Assembly: GCA_022791395.1 (NCBI GenBank)
Contig: JAAVZA010000041.1
Span: 1-33,578 of the forward strand
From: Clostridia bacterium
GTDB lineage: Bacteria > Bacillota > Clostridia > TANB77 > CAG-508
DNA: 33,578 bases
Reading direction: 5' to 3'
Of the stretch, positions 1-7,264 are shown piece by piece. The position numbers and the translations under genes were made by a program. The notes under the pieces were generated by a model that saw nothing but the letters and a program-made list of their open reading frames with translations, was not told where the DNA came from and searched no databases. Each line of letters opens with the position of its first letter. Within the stretch, counting starts at the first letter, position 1.

Positions 1-228
1 AGTTATTAGTAATATCCTTTTGCATTTTAGAAGTATTACTTAAAATGTTAGCAATATTATTAGAGTTATTAGTAATATCCTTTTGCATCTTAGAAGTATT
101 ACTTAAAATGTTAGCAATATTATTAGAGTTATTAGTAATATCCTTTTGCATCTTAGAAGTATTACTTAAAATGTTAACAATATTATTAGAGTTATCAGTA
201 ATATCCTTTTGCATCTTAGAAGTATTAT
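1..228 (-). repeat. 63-bp tandem direct repeat inside the coiled-coil gene
   Basis: The string ATCCTTTTGCAT recurs near 14, 77, 140 and 203, exactly 63 bp apart, with the intervening bases almost identical. The unit codes the 21-residue protein repeat on the minus strand. The copies nearest the window edge are most alike and the copy next to the N-terminus is most diverged, as expected for recent expansion by unequal recombination or slippage. Confidence 0.9.
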
Positions 229-418
229 TTAAAATGTTAGAAATATTAGAAGAATTATTATCAACCTTTTTTTCAAGAGTATCAAACTTGTTGTCAAATT
301 TTTCTTCAAGAGAATCAATACGTTGATTAGTTTGTTTTATTTCATCTACAATACATTGCTTCATTTCATTAATAATATCTTGCTTCATACCATTAATAGC
401 ACTAAGTATACTTTCCAT
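1..418 (-). CDS. 21-residue-repeat coiled-coil protein, N-terminal part (runs off window start)
   Basis: The minus strand reads open from ATG at 418-416 through the window edge, preceded by AGGAGGTG nine bases upstream. After a charged N-terminus of about 60 residues (MESILSAINGMKQDI...) the protein becomes a tandem array of a 21-residue unit, MQKDITNNSNNIANILSNTSK without its last residue being MQKDITNNSNNIANILSNTS, of which about four copies are visible. A 21-residue period equals three heptads and hydrophobic I/L positions recur, so a coiled-coil rod is likely. The plus-strand frame that is also open here is a shadow caused by the 63-bp repeat. Function unknown; rods of this kind occur in surface, fibre and cytoskeleton-associated proteins. 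Existence of the gene is well supported by its RBS and promoter. Confidence 0.75.
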   Translation of the reverse strand, partial: MESILSAINGMKQDIINEMKQCIVDEIKQTNQRIDSLEEKFDNKFDTLEKKVDNNSSNISNILNNTSKMQKDITDNSNNIVNILSNTSKMQKDITNNSNNIANILSNTSKMQKDITNNSNNIANILSNTSKMQKDITNN

Positions 419-475
419 TGGGTTTCACCTCCTCTTTTAAAATATAAAGCCCAATGTTTACTTCCCTTAAACAAG

Positions 476-504
476 ATAATATCATAGTAAGATATAAAAG
501 TCAA
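476..504 (-). promoter_or_regulatory. Sigma-A promoter of the repeat-protein gene
   Basis: On the minus strand TTGACT (504-499), a 17-bp spacer and TATTAT (481-476) lie about 60 bp upstream of the ATG at 418. Spacing is ideal. Confidence 0.6.
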
Positions 505-559
505 TAAAAATACATCTAAAAAGACAAAAAATATTTTTAAATATTTTTCGATAAAATAT

Positions 560-587
560 TTGCTTTTTTCTCTATATATGGTAAGAT
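560..587 (+). promoter_or_regulatory. Possible carAB promoter
   Basis: TTGCTT (560-565), 16 bp, TAAGAT (582-587), 33 bp upstream of the carA ATG. No PyrR-type terminator/antiterminator or arginine box is obvious in the short leader. Confidence 0.4.
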
Positions 588-620
588 AGAATTTAGGAAA
601 AAATAAAATAGGAGGTTATC

Positions 621-1685
621 ATGAAAGGCTATTTAGTTTTAGAAAATGGTAGCGTTTTTAGTGGAGAGAGGATAGGAGCAAATGTTGATACTATTTGTGA
701 AGTAGTATTTAACACTTCAATGACAGGATATTTAGAAATATTTACAGACCCATCATATGCAGGACAAGGAGTTGTAATGACATATCCACTAATAGGAAAT
801 TATGGATTAACGAAAGAAGATCAAGAATCAAGAAAACCTTGGGTAGAAGCAGTATTTGTTCATGAAATTGCAGAAATGGAAAGCAATTTTAGAAGTAAAA
901 TGCATATTTTAAAATTTTTAGAAGAGAACAATATACCAGGTTTACAAGGAGTTAATACAAGAAGTCTTACAAAAATGTTAAGAACAGCAGGAACAATGAA
1001 AGGTAAAATTACAAATGATATATCTAATATAGATGATATATTAGAAGAAATAAAAAATTATGAAATATCTAATTTAGTAGAAAAAGTTACTTCAAATGAA
1101 TTTTATAAGGTAGGAAATGGAAAAACCAAAATTGCATTACTTGACTTTGGTGCAAAACAAAACATTATAAATTCTTTATTACATAGAGATTGCGAAGTTA
1201 CTGTATTTCCACAGGACACGCACTATTCTAAACTCTTATCTGGAGAATTTGAGGGGATAGTTCTTTCAAATGGGCCAGGAAATCCAGAAGATTGCACAGT
1301 TGCAATAGAAAATATTAAAAAATTATATGAAGCAGATTTACCAATACTAGGGATATGTTTAGGACATCAATTAATGGGACTTGCTACAGGTGCAAAAACT
1401 TATAAACTAAAATATGGACACCGTGGACCAAATCACCCAGTGAAAGACCTTAATACTGGTAGAGTATGTATTACCTCACAAAACCATGGTTATGCAATAA
1501 AAGATGATAGTGTGGATCCTAAGGTTGCAGAAATATCACACATAAATATAAATGATGGAACAGTAGAAGGATTACGCTATATTGGAAAAAATATTATGAC
1601 AGTGCAATACCATCCAGAAGCATGTCCAGGACCAGAAGATTCAAGTTATTTATTTGACGAATTTTTAGAAATTGTAAGAAAATAA
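621..1685 (+). CDS. carA: Carbamoyl-phosphate synthase small (glutaminase) subunit
   Basis: CarA hydrolyses glutamine and channels ammonia to CarB to make carbamoyl phosphate for arginine and pyrimidine synthesis. The 354-residue protein has the usual length. The N-terminal CPSase small-chain domain (about 1-150, with NTSMTGYLEIFTDPSY) is followed by a class I glutamine amidotransferase domain. Visible catalytic residues are Cys246 in GICLGHQ, and His331 and Glu333 in QYHPEA. The start at 621 follows AGGAGG with good spacing. It is intact, uses no CGG codon, and lies 19 bp upstream of carB, so the two form an operon. Confidence 0.97.
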   Translation: MKGYLVLENGSVFSGERIGANVDTICEVVFNTSMTGYLEIFTDPSYAGQGVVMTYPLIGNYGLTKEDQESRKPWVEAVFVHEIAEMESNFRSKMHILKFLEENNIPGLQGVNTRSLTKMLRTAGTMKGKITNDISNIDDILEEIKNYEISNLVEKVTSNEFYKVGNGKTKIALLDFGAKQNIINSLLHRDCEVTVFPQDTHYSKLLSGEFEGIVLSNGPGNPEDCTVAIENIKKLYEADLPILGICLGHQLMGLATGAKTYKLKYGHRGPNHPVKDLNTGRVCITSQNHGYAIKDDSVDPKVAEISHININDGTVEGLRYIGKNIMTVQYHPEACPGPEDSSYLFDEFLEIVRK

Positions 1686-1704
1686 AAATAAAGGAGAAAT
1701 TAAA

Positions 1705-4700
1705 ATGCCAAAAAATAAAGATATAAAAAAGGTATTGGTAATAGGCTCTCGGACCAATAATAATTGGTCAAGCAGCAGAATTTGATTATGCAGGAACACA
1801 AGCATGTCGTGAACTTAAAAAAGAAGGAATTGAAGTAGTACTTGTTAATTCAAACCCTGCAACAATAATGACAGATAAAGATATGGCAGATAAAATATAC
1901 ATAGAACCATTAACAAAGAAAACAATAGAAAAAATATTAGAAATAGAAAAACCAGATAGTATACTTCCAAACCTTGGAGGACAAACAGGTCTAAATATAG
2001 CAATGGAGCTATATGAAGATGGATTTTTAGAGTCACATAAAATACGTCTTCTTGGAACAAGCCCAGAGGGAATAAAAAAAGCAGAAGATAGACAAGAATT
2101 TAAAGATTTAATGGAGCAAATTGGTGAACCATGTGTTGCAAGTAAAGTAGTAAATACATATGAAGATGCAGAAAATTTTGCAAGTGAAATAGGTCTTCCA
2201 GTTATAGTAAGACCAGCTTATACCTTAGGTGGTACTGGTGGAGGAATTGCTTATACAATGGAAGAGCTAGAGGAAATAGCAAAAAGTGGGTTACATCTAT
2301 CAAGAGTACATCAAGTATTAATTGAAAAATGTATTGCAGGTTGGAAAGAAATCGAATATGAAGTAATGAGAGATTCTAATGGAAGTTGTATTACAATATG
2401 TAATATGGAAAATATAGATCCAGTTGGTGTTCATACGGGAGATAGTATAGTAGTTGCACCATCACAAACACTTGCAGATAAAGAATATCAAATGCTAAGA
2501 TCATCTGCAATAAAAATTATTTCTGCACTTAAAATAGAAGGAGGGTGTAATGTACAATTTGCCCTAAATCCAAATAGTTTTGAATATGCAGTTATAGAGG
2601 TAAACCCAAGAGTAAGTCGTTCATCAGCTTTAGCCTCAAAAGCAACAGGATATCCAATAGCAAAAGTAACAGCTAAAATAGCAATAGGATATACATTAGA
2701 TGAAATAAAAAATGCAGTAACAGGGAAAACTTATGCTTGCTTTGAGCCAGTACTAGACTACGTCATAGTTAAAATACCAAAATGGCCATTTAATAAATTC
2801 TTAACAGCATCACGTGAACTTGGAACACAAATGAAAGCAACAGGAGAAGTAATGGCAATAGCTCCATCAATAGAACAAGCGTTAATGAAAGCAATTAGAT
2901 CACTAGAAGAAAATGTAGACAGTTTAGAGCTCTTAAAATTAAAAGAATTATCAGATGAAGAAATATTAAAAGATTTAAAACGTGTAGATAATGAAAGAAT
3001 TTGGGTAATAGCTGAGGCTTTGAGAAGAGGAATAAGTGTAGATAAAATACATGAAATTACAACAATAGATAAATTCTTTATAAATAAAATCGAAAGACTT
3101 GTAAGAATAGAAACTAGCCTTAAGAACGAAGAATTAACTAAGGACTTATTAACAATTGCTAAAAAAATGGGATATACAGATAAAGTAATTTCAAGATTAT
3201 GTGGAAAATCAGAAACAGAAATTAAAGAAATGAGACTTCAAAATGGAATAGTAGCAAACTTTAAAATGGTAGATACCTGTGCTGCTGAATTTGATGCAAG
3301 TACACCATATTATTATTCAAGCTATGATGAAGACAATGAAGCAATGGATAGAGAAGATAAGAAAAAAATAGTAGTTCTAGGCTCACGGACCAATAAGAAT
3401 TGGACAAGGAATAGAATTTGATTATTGTAGTGTACACTGTGTATGGGCATTAAAGAAAAAAGGATATGAAACAATAATAATAAACAATAATCCAGAAACA
3501 GTTAGTACAGACTTTGATATAGCAGATAAACTATACTTTGAGCCCTTAACACCTGAAGATGTAGAAAATATAATACAAACAGAAAAACCATATGGTGCAA
3601 TAGTTCAATTTGGAGGTCAAACTGCAATAAAACTAACAAAAGCATTAACAGATATGGGAGTAAAAATTCTAGGAACTGCTGAAATTGATATGGATAGAGC
3701 AGAAGATAGAGAATTATTTGATGAAGCATTAGAAAACTGTGAAATACCACGTCCAAAGGGAGGAACAGTATTTACAGCAGAAGAAGCTATAAAAGTTGCA
3801 AATGAATTAAAATATCCAGTACTTGTACGTCCTTCATATGTATTAGGTGGACAAGGAATGGCAATTGCATATGATGATAATGAAGTAAGAGAATTTATTA
3901 CAGAAATAAATAAAATTGCACAAGAACATCCAATTTTAGTAGATAAATATATGTTAGGAAAAGAAGTAGAAGTTGATGCAATATTTGATGGAGAAGACAT
4001 ACTAATTCCAGGAATAATGGAACACTTAGAAAGAGCAGGAATTCATTCAGGAGATAGTATATCAGTATATCCAACACAGCATATAAACATAGAAAATCAA
4101 AAAACAATTATAGAATATACAAAAAAAATTGCAAAAGAGTTAAATGTAATAGGAGTATTAAACATACAATTCATCATAAACAGAGGAAATGTATATATAA
4201 TTGAAGTAAATCCACGTTCTAGTAGAACAGTACCATACATAAGCAAAGTTACAAATTTACCAGTAATAGATATAGCAACAAGAGTAATATTAGGTGAAAA
4301 GTTGCGTGATATGCCATATGGTACAGGCATATACAAAAGAAGTGATTATGTAGCAGTAAAAATGCCAATATTCTCATTTGAAAAAATAAAAAATGCAGAT
4401 ACAAGTTTAGGACCAGAAATGAAATCTACAGGAGAAGTATTAGGTGTTGCAAAAGACTTTTCAGAGGCAATACTAAAAGCATTTATAGCAAGTGGAGTTA
4501 ATATTCCATATAAAGGAAATGTGTTAATAACAGTAAGAGATAAAGACAAAATAGAAATGCTTCCAATTGCAAGAAATTTAGATAATTTAGGCTTTAAAAT
4601 ATATGCTACTTCACGGAACAGCAAACTTCTTAAATGAAAATGGAGTAGAAGCCCAAACCGTACAAAAAATGTGGGAAGGTGAAAATAGTATTCCAGAATT

Positions 4701-4908
4701 AATTCAATCTGGAAAGCTAAGTTTTATAATAAATACACCAACAAAAGGAAAACACGAGTCAAGAGATGGTTTTAAAATAAGAAGATTAGCAGTAGAAAGT
4801 AAAATTCCATGTTTTACAGCACTAGATACAGTTTCTGCCTTATATGAAGCACTAGAAAAAGGAACAAAAGAGGAAGACTTAAAACCAATAGATATAGGAA
4901 TAATCTAA
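1705..4908 (+). CDS. carB: Carbamoyl-phosphate synthase large subunit, interrupted by three +1 shifts at CGG
   Basis: CarB uses ammonia from CarA, bicarbonate and two ATP to make carbamoyl phosphate. ATG 1705 follows AAGGAG. The frame breaks at CGG 1750-1752, CGG 3386-3388 and CGG 4614-4616. Skipping the C each time gives one continuous 1066-residue protein, the normal CarB length. The first site restores [17 protein letters not shown] near residue 16, at the start of the first ATP-grasp half. The second restores [16 protein letters not shown] near 561, at the homologous position of the second half. The third restores YATSGTANFL near 970, at the start of the C-terminal MGS-like allosteric domain. 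As conventionally read the gene would be four fragments, yet all parts are well conserved and free of other lesions. A pseudogene is unlikely given the pattern in other genes. Confidence 0.93.
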
Positions 4909-4950
4909 TAGGGGGGATAATAATTTAGGGGACAAAAGGAGAAAAAATAA

Positions 4951-5325
4951 GTGCATTATATAGGAAAAATAGATAAAAGCAAAATAGGATTATATAGTGA
5001 AAAGATTAAAACAGAGATGGTTGTATTAACAGATGAAAGAAAACAGCATATATACCAAAGTCACCCCAAAGATTATAAAAAAATAATAGAAAATATTGAT
5101 AGAATAGTTCTAAATCCAGATGAAGTGATACAAGATATGAAGAATAAAGATACAATATTTTTAATTGGTAGGTTAGAAAGAGATAATTTAAATGTTATTG
5201 TGAGATTAAATACAAACAATAGCAAACAGCATCCACAGAACTCTGTAATGTCAGCATGGATAATAAGAAATAGCAATTTAATAAAACTAAGGCAAAAAAA
5301 TAAAACTATTTACAAAAGTGTATAA
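4951..5325 (+). CDS. Putative PBECR-like (barnase/EndoU/RelE-fold) nuclease domain protein
   Basis: A 124-residue protein starting at GTG 4951, with AAGGAG nine bases upstream. It contains a mid-region RKQHIYQSHPKDY, then a run of alternating beta-strand-like segments (DTIFLIGRLE, NVIVRLNT) and a C-terminal NSVMSAWIIRNSNL. This layout (a His near the start of the domain, then a strand-rich core ending in a hydrophobic strand with S/A-W) resembles the small nuclease domains attached to phage head-morphogenesis proteins (PBECR families). I recognise this only by resemblance. No signal peptide, membrane segment or adjacent immunity gene is visible. It lies 42 bp after carB but is probably transcribed with it only by read-through. 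Confidence 0.45.
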   Translation: MHYIGKIDKSKIGLYSEKIKTEMVVLTDERKQHIYQSHPKDYKKIIENIDRIVLNPDEVIQDMKNKDTIFLIGRLERDNLNVIVRLNTNNSKQHPQNSVMSAWIIRNSNLIKLRQKNKTIYKSV

Positions 5326-5356
5326 AAATGTTACAATTAAAGTACAATATAAAGAG

Positions 5357-5437
5357 TTATTTGGAGTAGAGATAGTGCTTCTATACACCTAGAAATAGGT
5401 CAAAAGAGATACAGGAAAGGGCACACCTGTCAAATAA
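5357..5437 (+). ncRNA. Candidate structured RNA, four-way junction
   Basis: Inside an outer 7-bp stem TTATTTG (5357-5363) with CAAATAA (5431-5437) lie three hairpins: ATAG/CTAT (5372-5375, 5381-5384), ACCTA-GAAA-TAGGT with a GNRA tetraloop (5387-5400), and ACAGG/CCTGT (5411-5415, 5426-5430), the last stacked directly on the outer stem. A terminator-like hairpin follows at 5448-5473. I do not recognise a known riboswitch or tRNA. It could be a 3'-UTR element of the upstream gene, a small RNA, or a leader controlling the metallopeptidase gene. Confidence 0.35.
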
Positions 5438-5447
5438 CGACAATAAC

Positions 5448-5473
5448 AAAGAGCTATGATTACATAGCTCTTT
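5448..5473 (+). terminator. Terminator-like hairpin
   Basis: Perfect 9-bp inverted repeat AAAGAGCTA (5448-5456) and TAGCTCTTT (5465-5473) with an 8-nt loop. The 3' arm ends in TTT but no long T-run follows, so it may be weak, or an expression platform for the RNA just upstream. Confidence 0.5.
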
Positions 5474-5501
5474 GAACATAAATATAAATAGGAAGTATAA
5501 T

Positions 5502-6018
5502 ATGGAAAAGATACAATACAAAGGTGAAGAAATACAGTATAATATAATAAGAAAAAACATAAAAAATATTTATATAAAAATACGGAAATGGTGCAGTTAT
5601 AGTAACTGCACCTAAATATGTTGCTAAAGAAGATATAGAAAAACTCTTAATAAAAAAAGCAAACTGGGTATTAAAAAAACAAAAAGAACAAAATTTTAAA
5701 ACAGATAAACCAAACCTATATAAAAAAGAAGAATTTATACAAATAATAGAAAAAACAGCAAAAGAATTAATATGCAAGACAGGTATAAAACCAAACAAAA
5801 TAAGAATAAGAGAAATAAAATATGCTTGGGGAAGTTGTTCATCAAATAAAAATATAACAATAAATTTAAAATTAATTGGATATAGCAAAGAGGCAATAAG
5901 ATATGTAATATTACACGAACTTTGTCATATAAAACATATGAACCATTCTAAGAAGTTTTGGGAATTAATAGAAACTTATATGCCTAATTATAAAGAAGTG
6001 AAGAAGGAATTAAAGTAG
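5502..6018 (+). CDS. YgjP-like (DUF45) zinc metallopeptidase, one +1 shift at CGG
   Basis: ATG 5502 follows AGGAAG. After 27 codons the frame meets CGG at 5583-5585; dropping its C gives IYIKIGNGAVIVTAPKYV and an uninterrupted frame to TAG at 6018, 171 residues in total. The C-terminal half is typical of the YgjP/WLM-like family: YAWGSCSSNKNITINLKL, then the zinc-binding helix VILHELCHIKHMNHSKKFW (HExxH with a third His downstream). Family members are usually somewhat longer, so the N-terminus is short here. The substrate is unknown; a cytosolic metallopeptidase role is inferred from the motif. Without the shift only a 36-residue peptide would be made. Confidence 0.85.
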
Positions 6019-6073
6019 CTTATATAAAAACAAGGAGATAAGTTAAAATTACAGATATAATATAATTTTAGTT

Positions 6074-6110
6074 CCAACATAAATTATATTATATTTATAA
6101 ACTATTGACA
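6074..6110 (+). promoter_or_regulatory. Protospacer-like target of the leader crRNA-like RNA
   Basis: CCA at 6074-6076 is followed by a 14-nt run, ACATAAATTATATT (6077-6090), identical to the first 14 nt of the leader pseudo-spacer at 6174-6187. Beyond the run, similarity falls to scattered matches. A 34-nt protospacer from 6077 would end at 6110, the last base of the cas promoter -35 box. CCA is a functional PAM in the C. difficile I-B system, which has the same repeat ending. Seed-only pairing would allow binding without cleavage. Confidence 0.65.
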
Positions 6111-6133
6111 AAAAATAATAAAAACAATATAAT
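6105..6133 (+). promoter_or_regulatory. Perfect consensus promoter of the cas operon and leader RNA
   Basis: TTGACA (6105-6110), 17 bp, TATAAT (6128-6133). The predicted transcription start is about 6140, immediately before the first degenerate CRISPR repeat. Confidence 0.85.
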
Positions 6134-6143
6134 GTAACTATCA

Positions 6144-6237
6144 TTTTAATTATAAATATATTAGAATATGAAAACATAAATTATATTTTGTTTTATTTTA
6201 AAATTTAAAAGTAATATAAATACAGTAGAAACTAAAG
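6144..6237 (+). ncRNA. crRNA-like leader RNA (CreR-like): degenerate repeat, 34-nt spacer, degenerate repeat
   Basis: Compared with the 30-nt array repeat, 6144-6173 matches at 22 of 30 positions (core TATAAATATA, then TAGAAT) and 6208-6237 at 23 of 30 (core GTAATATAAATA, then AGTAGAA). They flank exactly 34 nt (6174-6207), close to array spacer length. The transcript from the 6105 promoter would begin with this unit, and Cas6 processing would yield a crRNA-like guide. Its seed matches the promoter of the same operon next to a CCA PAM. Known crRNA-like regulators (CreR; CreA of CreTA) use such degenerate repeats and partial pairing to direct Cascade as a repressor. Processing and function here are inference. 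Confidence 0.7.
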
Positions 6238-6256
6238 ACAATAAAGGATTGTCTTT
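6233..6256 (+). terminator. Stem-loop at the end of the leader RNA, possible attenuator
   Basis: Inverted repeat TAAAGACAAT (6233-6242) and ATTGTCTTTA (6247-6256 region, loop AAAGG) gives a perfect 10-bp stem that begins inside the 3' end of the second degenerate repeat. It is followed by TAATTT, a weak T-tract. It could end most transcripts after the crRNA-like RNA, or protect its 3' end, with read-through feeding the cas genes. Confidence 0.5.
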
Positions 6257-6272
6257 ATAATTTAAACTTAAT

Positions 6273-6287
6273 GTGGATTTAATCCAC
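6273..6287 (+). promoter_or_regulatory. 15-bp palindrome just upstream of the small ORF RBS
   Basis: GTGGATT-T-AATCCAC, perfect 7-bp arms around one base, four bases before AGGAGG at 6291. As RNA a one-base loop cannot close without losing inner pairs, so a protein operator or a short hairpin next to the RBS are both possible. Confidence 0.4.
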
Positions 6288-6303
6288 TGAAGGAGGAATT
6301 TAT

Positions 6304-6447
6304 TTGAAAATAACAATAGAAAGTAATGAAAATCTTAAAATGTGGAATAAGAAAGTAGAAAGTAAGATTACGTTAAAAAATGACAAAGTTATAGTTGAAG
6401 ATAAGATTGAGGAAATTAGAACATATAAGCTAAATAGTAAAAAATAA
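6304..6447 (+). CDS. Small 47-residue protein ahead of cas6
   Basis: TTG start at 6304 preceded by AGGAGG (6291-6296, spacing 7), stop at 6445-6447. The product is lysine/glutamate rich, begins MKITIESNENLKMWNKKVES and ends in YKLNSKK, with predicted strand/turn character and no membrane segment. The strong RBS is the main support. It lies between the crRNA-like RNA and cas6 on the same transcript. Options are a small Cas-associated or regulatory protein, a translated leader, or a toxin-like peptide controlled by the guide RNA. I do not recognise a family. Confidence 0.6.
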   Translation: MKITIESNENLKMWNKKVESKITLKNDKVIVEDKIEEIRTYKLNSKK

Positions 6448-6531
6448 TACAAAAAATTTTTTTCTTCGACAAATTATTACAATTTTCTACAATTATGATG
6501 TAGTAAAATAAAAAAGGAAAGGGGGGATAGT

Positions 6532-7248
6532 ATGAGACTAAAACTCTATTTTGATTTAGAAAATGAGAGAATTTCGATTCAATACCGTAAATTTTTGTTG
6601 AGCTTTATTAAATTTTCATTATCAAATTACGACAAAGAAGAATTTGATAAATTATATAATAATGAAAATGTAATAAAGCCATACACATTCGCGGTATTTT
6701 TTTATGGGCCTAAATTTTTAGAAGAAGAAATTATATTAAAAGATAAGAAATTAGAATTAAATATGTCTATCGAAGACTATAATATTGCTGTCAAATTATA
6801 TAATTCTTTTAATCACCAAAAACAAAAAGAATTTTTAATACCTAACAATAAAATGATACTACGAAACATTTCACTAATTCAAGAAAAAGAAATAAAAGAA
6901 GATACTATAGAAGTAAAATTTGTGTCACCATTAATTGTAAGAGATAGAAATCAACTAAAAAGAACAGATATGTATTATTCTTTTGGAAACGAAAAATTTA
7001 AAAGTACTCTAAAAATAAATATAAGAGAACAACTAAAAATAAGTAATTTGCCAGAAGATATAATTAATACATTCGATATATCACCGATAAATGCAAAAAA
7101 ATTAATAGTAAAATTTTATGAAAAGAAAATAGAAGCATCAGTAGGAACATTTGAATTAAAGGGAGATAAAAAATTACTAGACTATTTATATAAAAGTGGA
7201 ATGGGAAGTAAACATAGTTCAGGCTTTGGAATGTTTAATATTATATAA
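6532..7248 (+). CDS. cas6: CRISPR endoribonuclease Cas6
   Basis: Cas6 cuts the CRISPR transcript within repeats and leaves an 8-nt 5' handle on each crRNA. The 238-residue protein starts at ATG 6532 behind a G-rich AAAGGGGGG RBS. It has the RAMP layout of two ferredoxin-like halves and the diagnostic C-terminal glycine-rich loop GMGSKHSSGFGMFNII. It is first in the cas operon, 17 bp before cas8b, and is intact without any CGG codon in frame. Confidence 0.92.
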   Translation: MRLKLYFDLENERISIQYRKFLLSFIKFSLSNYDKEEFDKLYNNENVIKPYTFAVFFYGPKFLEEEIILKDKKLELNMSIEDYNIAVKLYNSFNHQKQKEFLIPNNKMILRNISLIQEKEIKEDTIEVKFVSPLIVRDRNQLKRTDMYYSFGNEKFKSTLKINIREQLKISNLPEDIINTFDISPINAKKLIVKFYEKKIEASVGTFELKGDKKLLDYLYKSGMGSKHSSGFGMFNII

Positions 7249-7264
7249 GAAATGGGGTGAAAAA

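Noticed and set aside
45..326. Plus-strand frame with a repeated hydrophobic 21-mer that looks like a membrane repeat protein
   Set aside because: It is the antisense of the 63-bp repeat. The minus strand has the promoter, RBS and a sensible hydrophilic coiled-coil protein.
1705..4908. carB as a decayed pseudogene
   Set aside because: All three breaks are the same C before GG at in-frame CGG, the rest is perfectly conserved, and the corrected length is exactly right; other essential genes show the same pattern.
5357..5437. Possible tRNA, because of the 7-bp closing stem and about 80-nt length
   Set aside because: There is no T-loop GTTCRA motif, no acceptable anticodon arm and the hairpin positions do not fit a cloverleaf.
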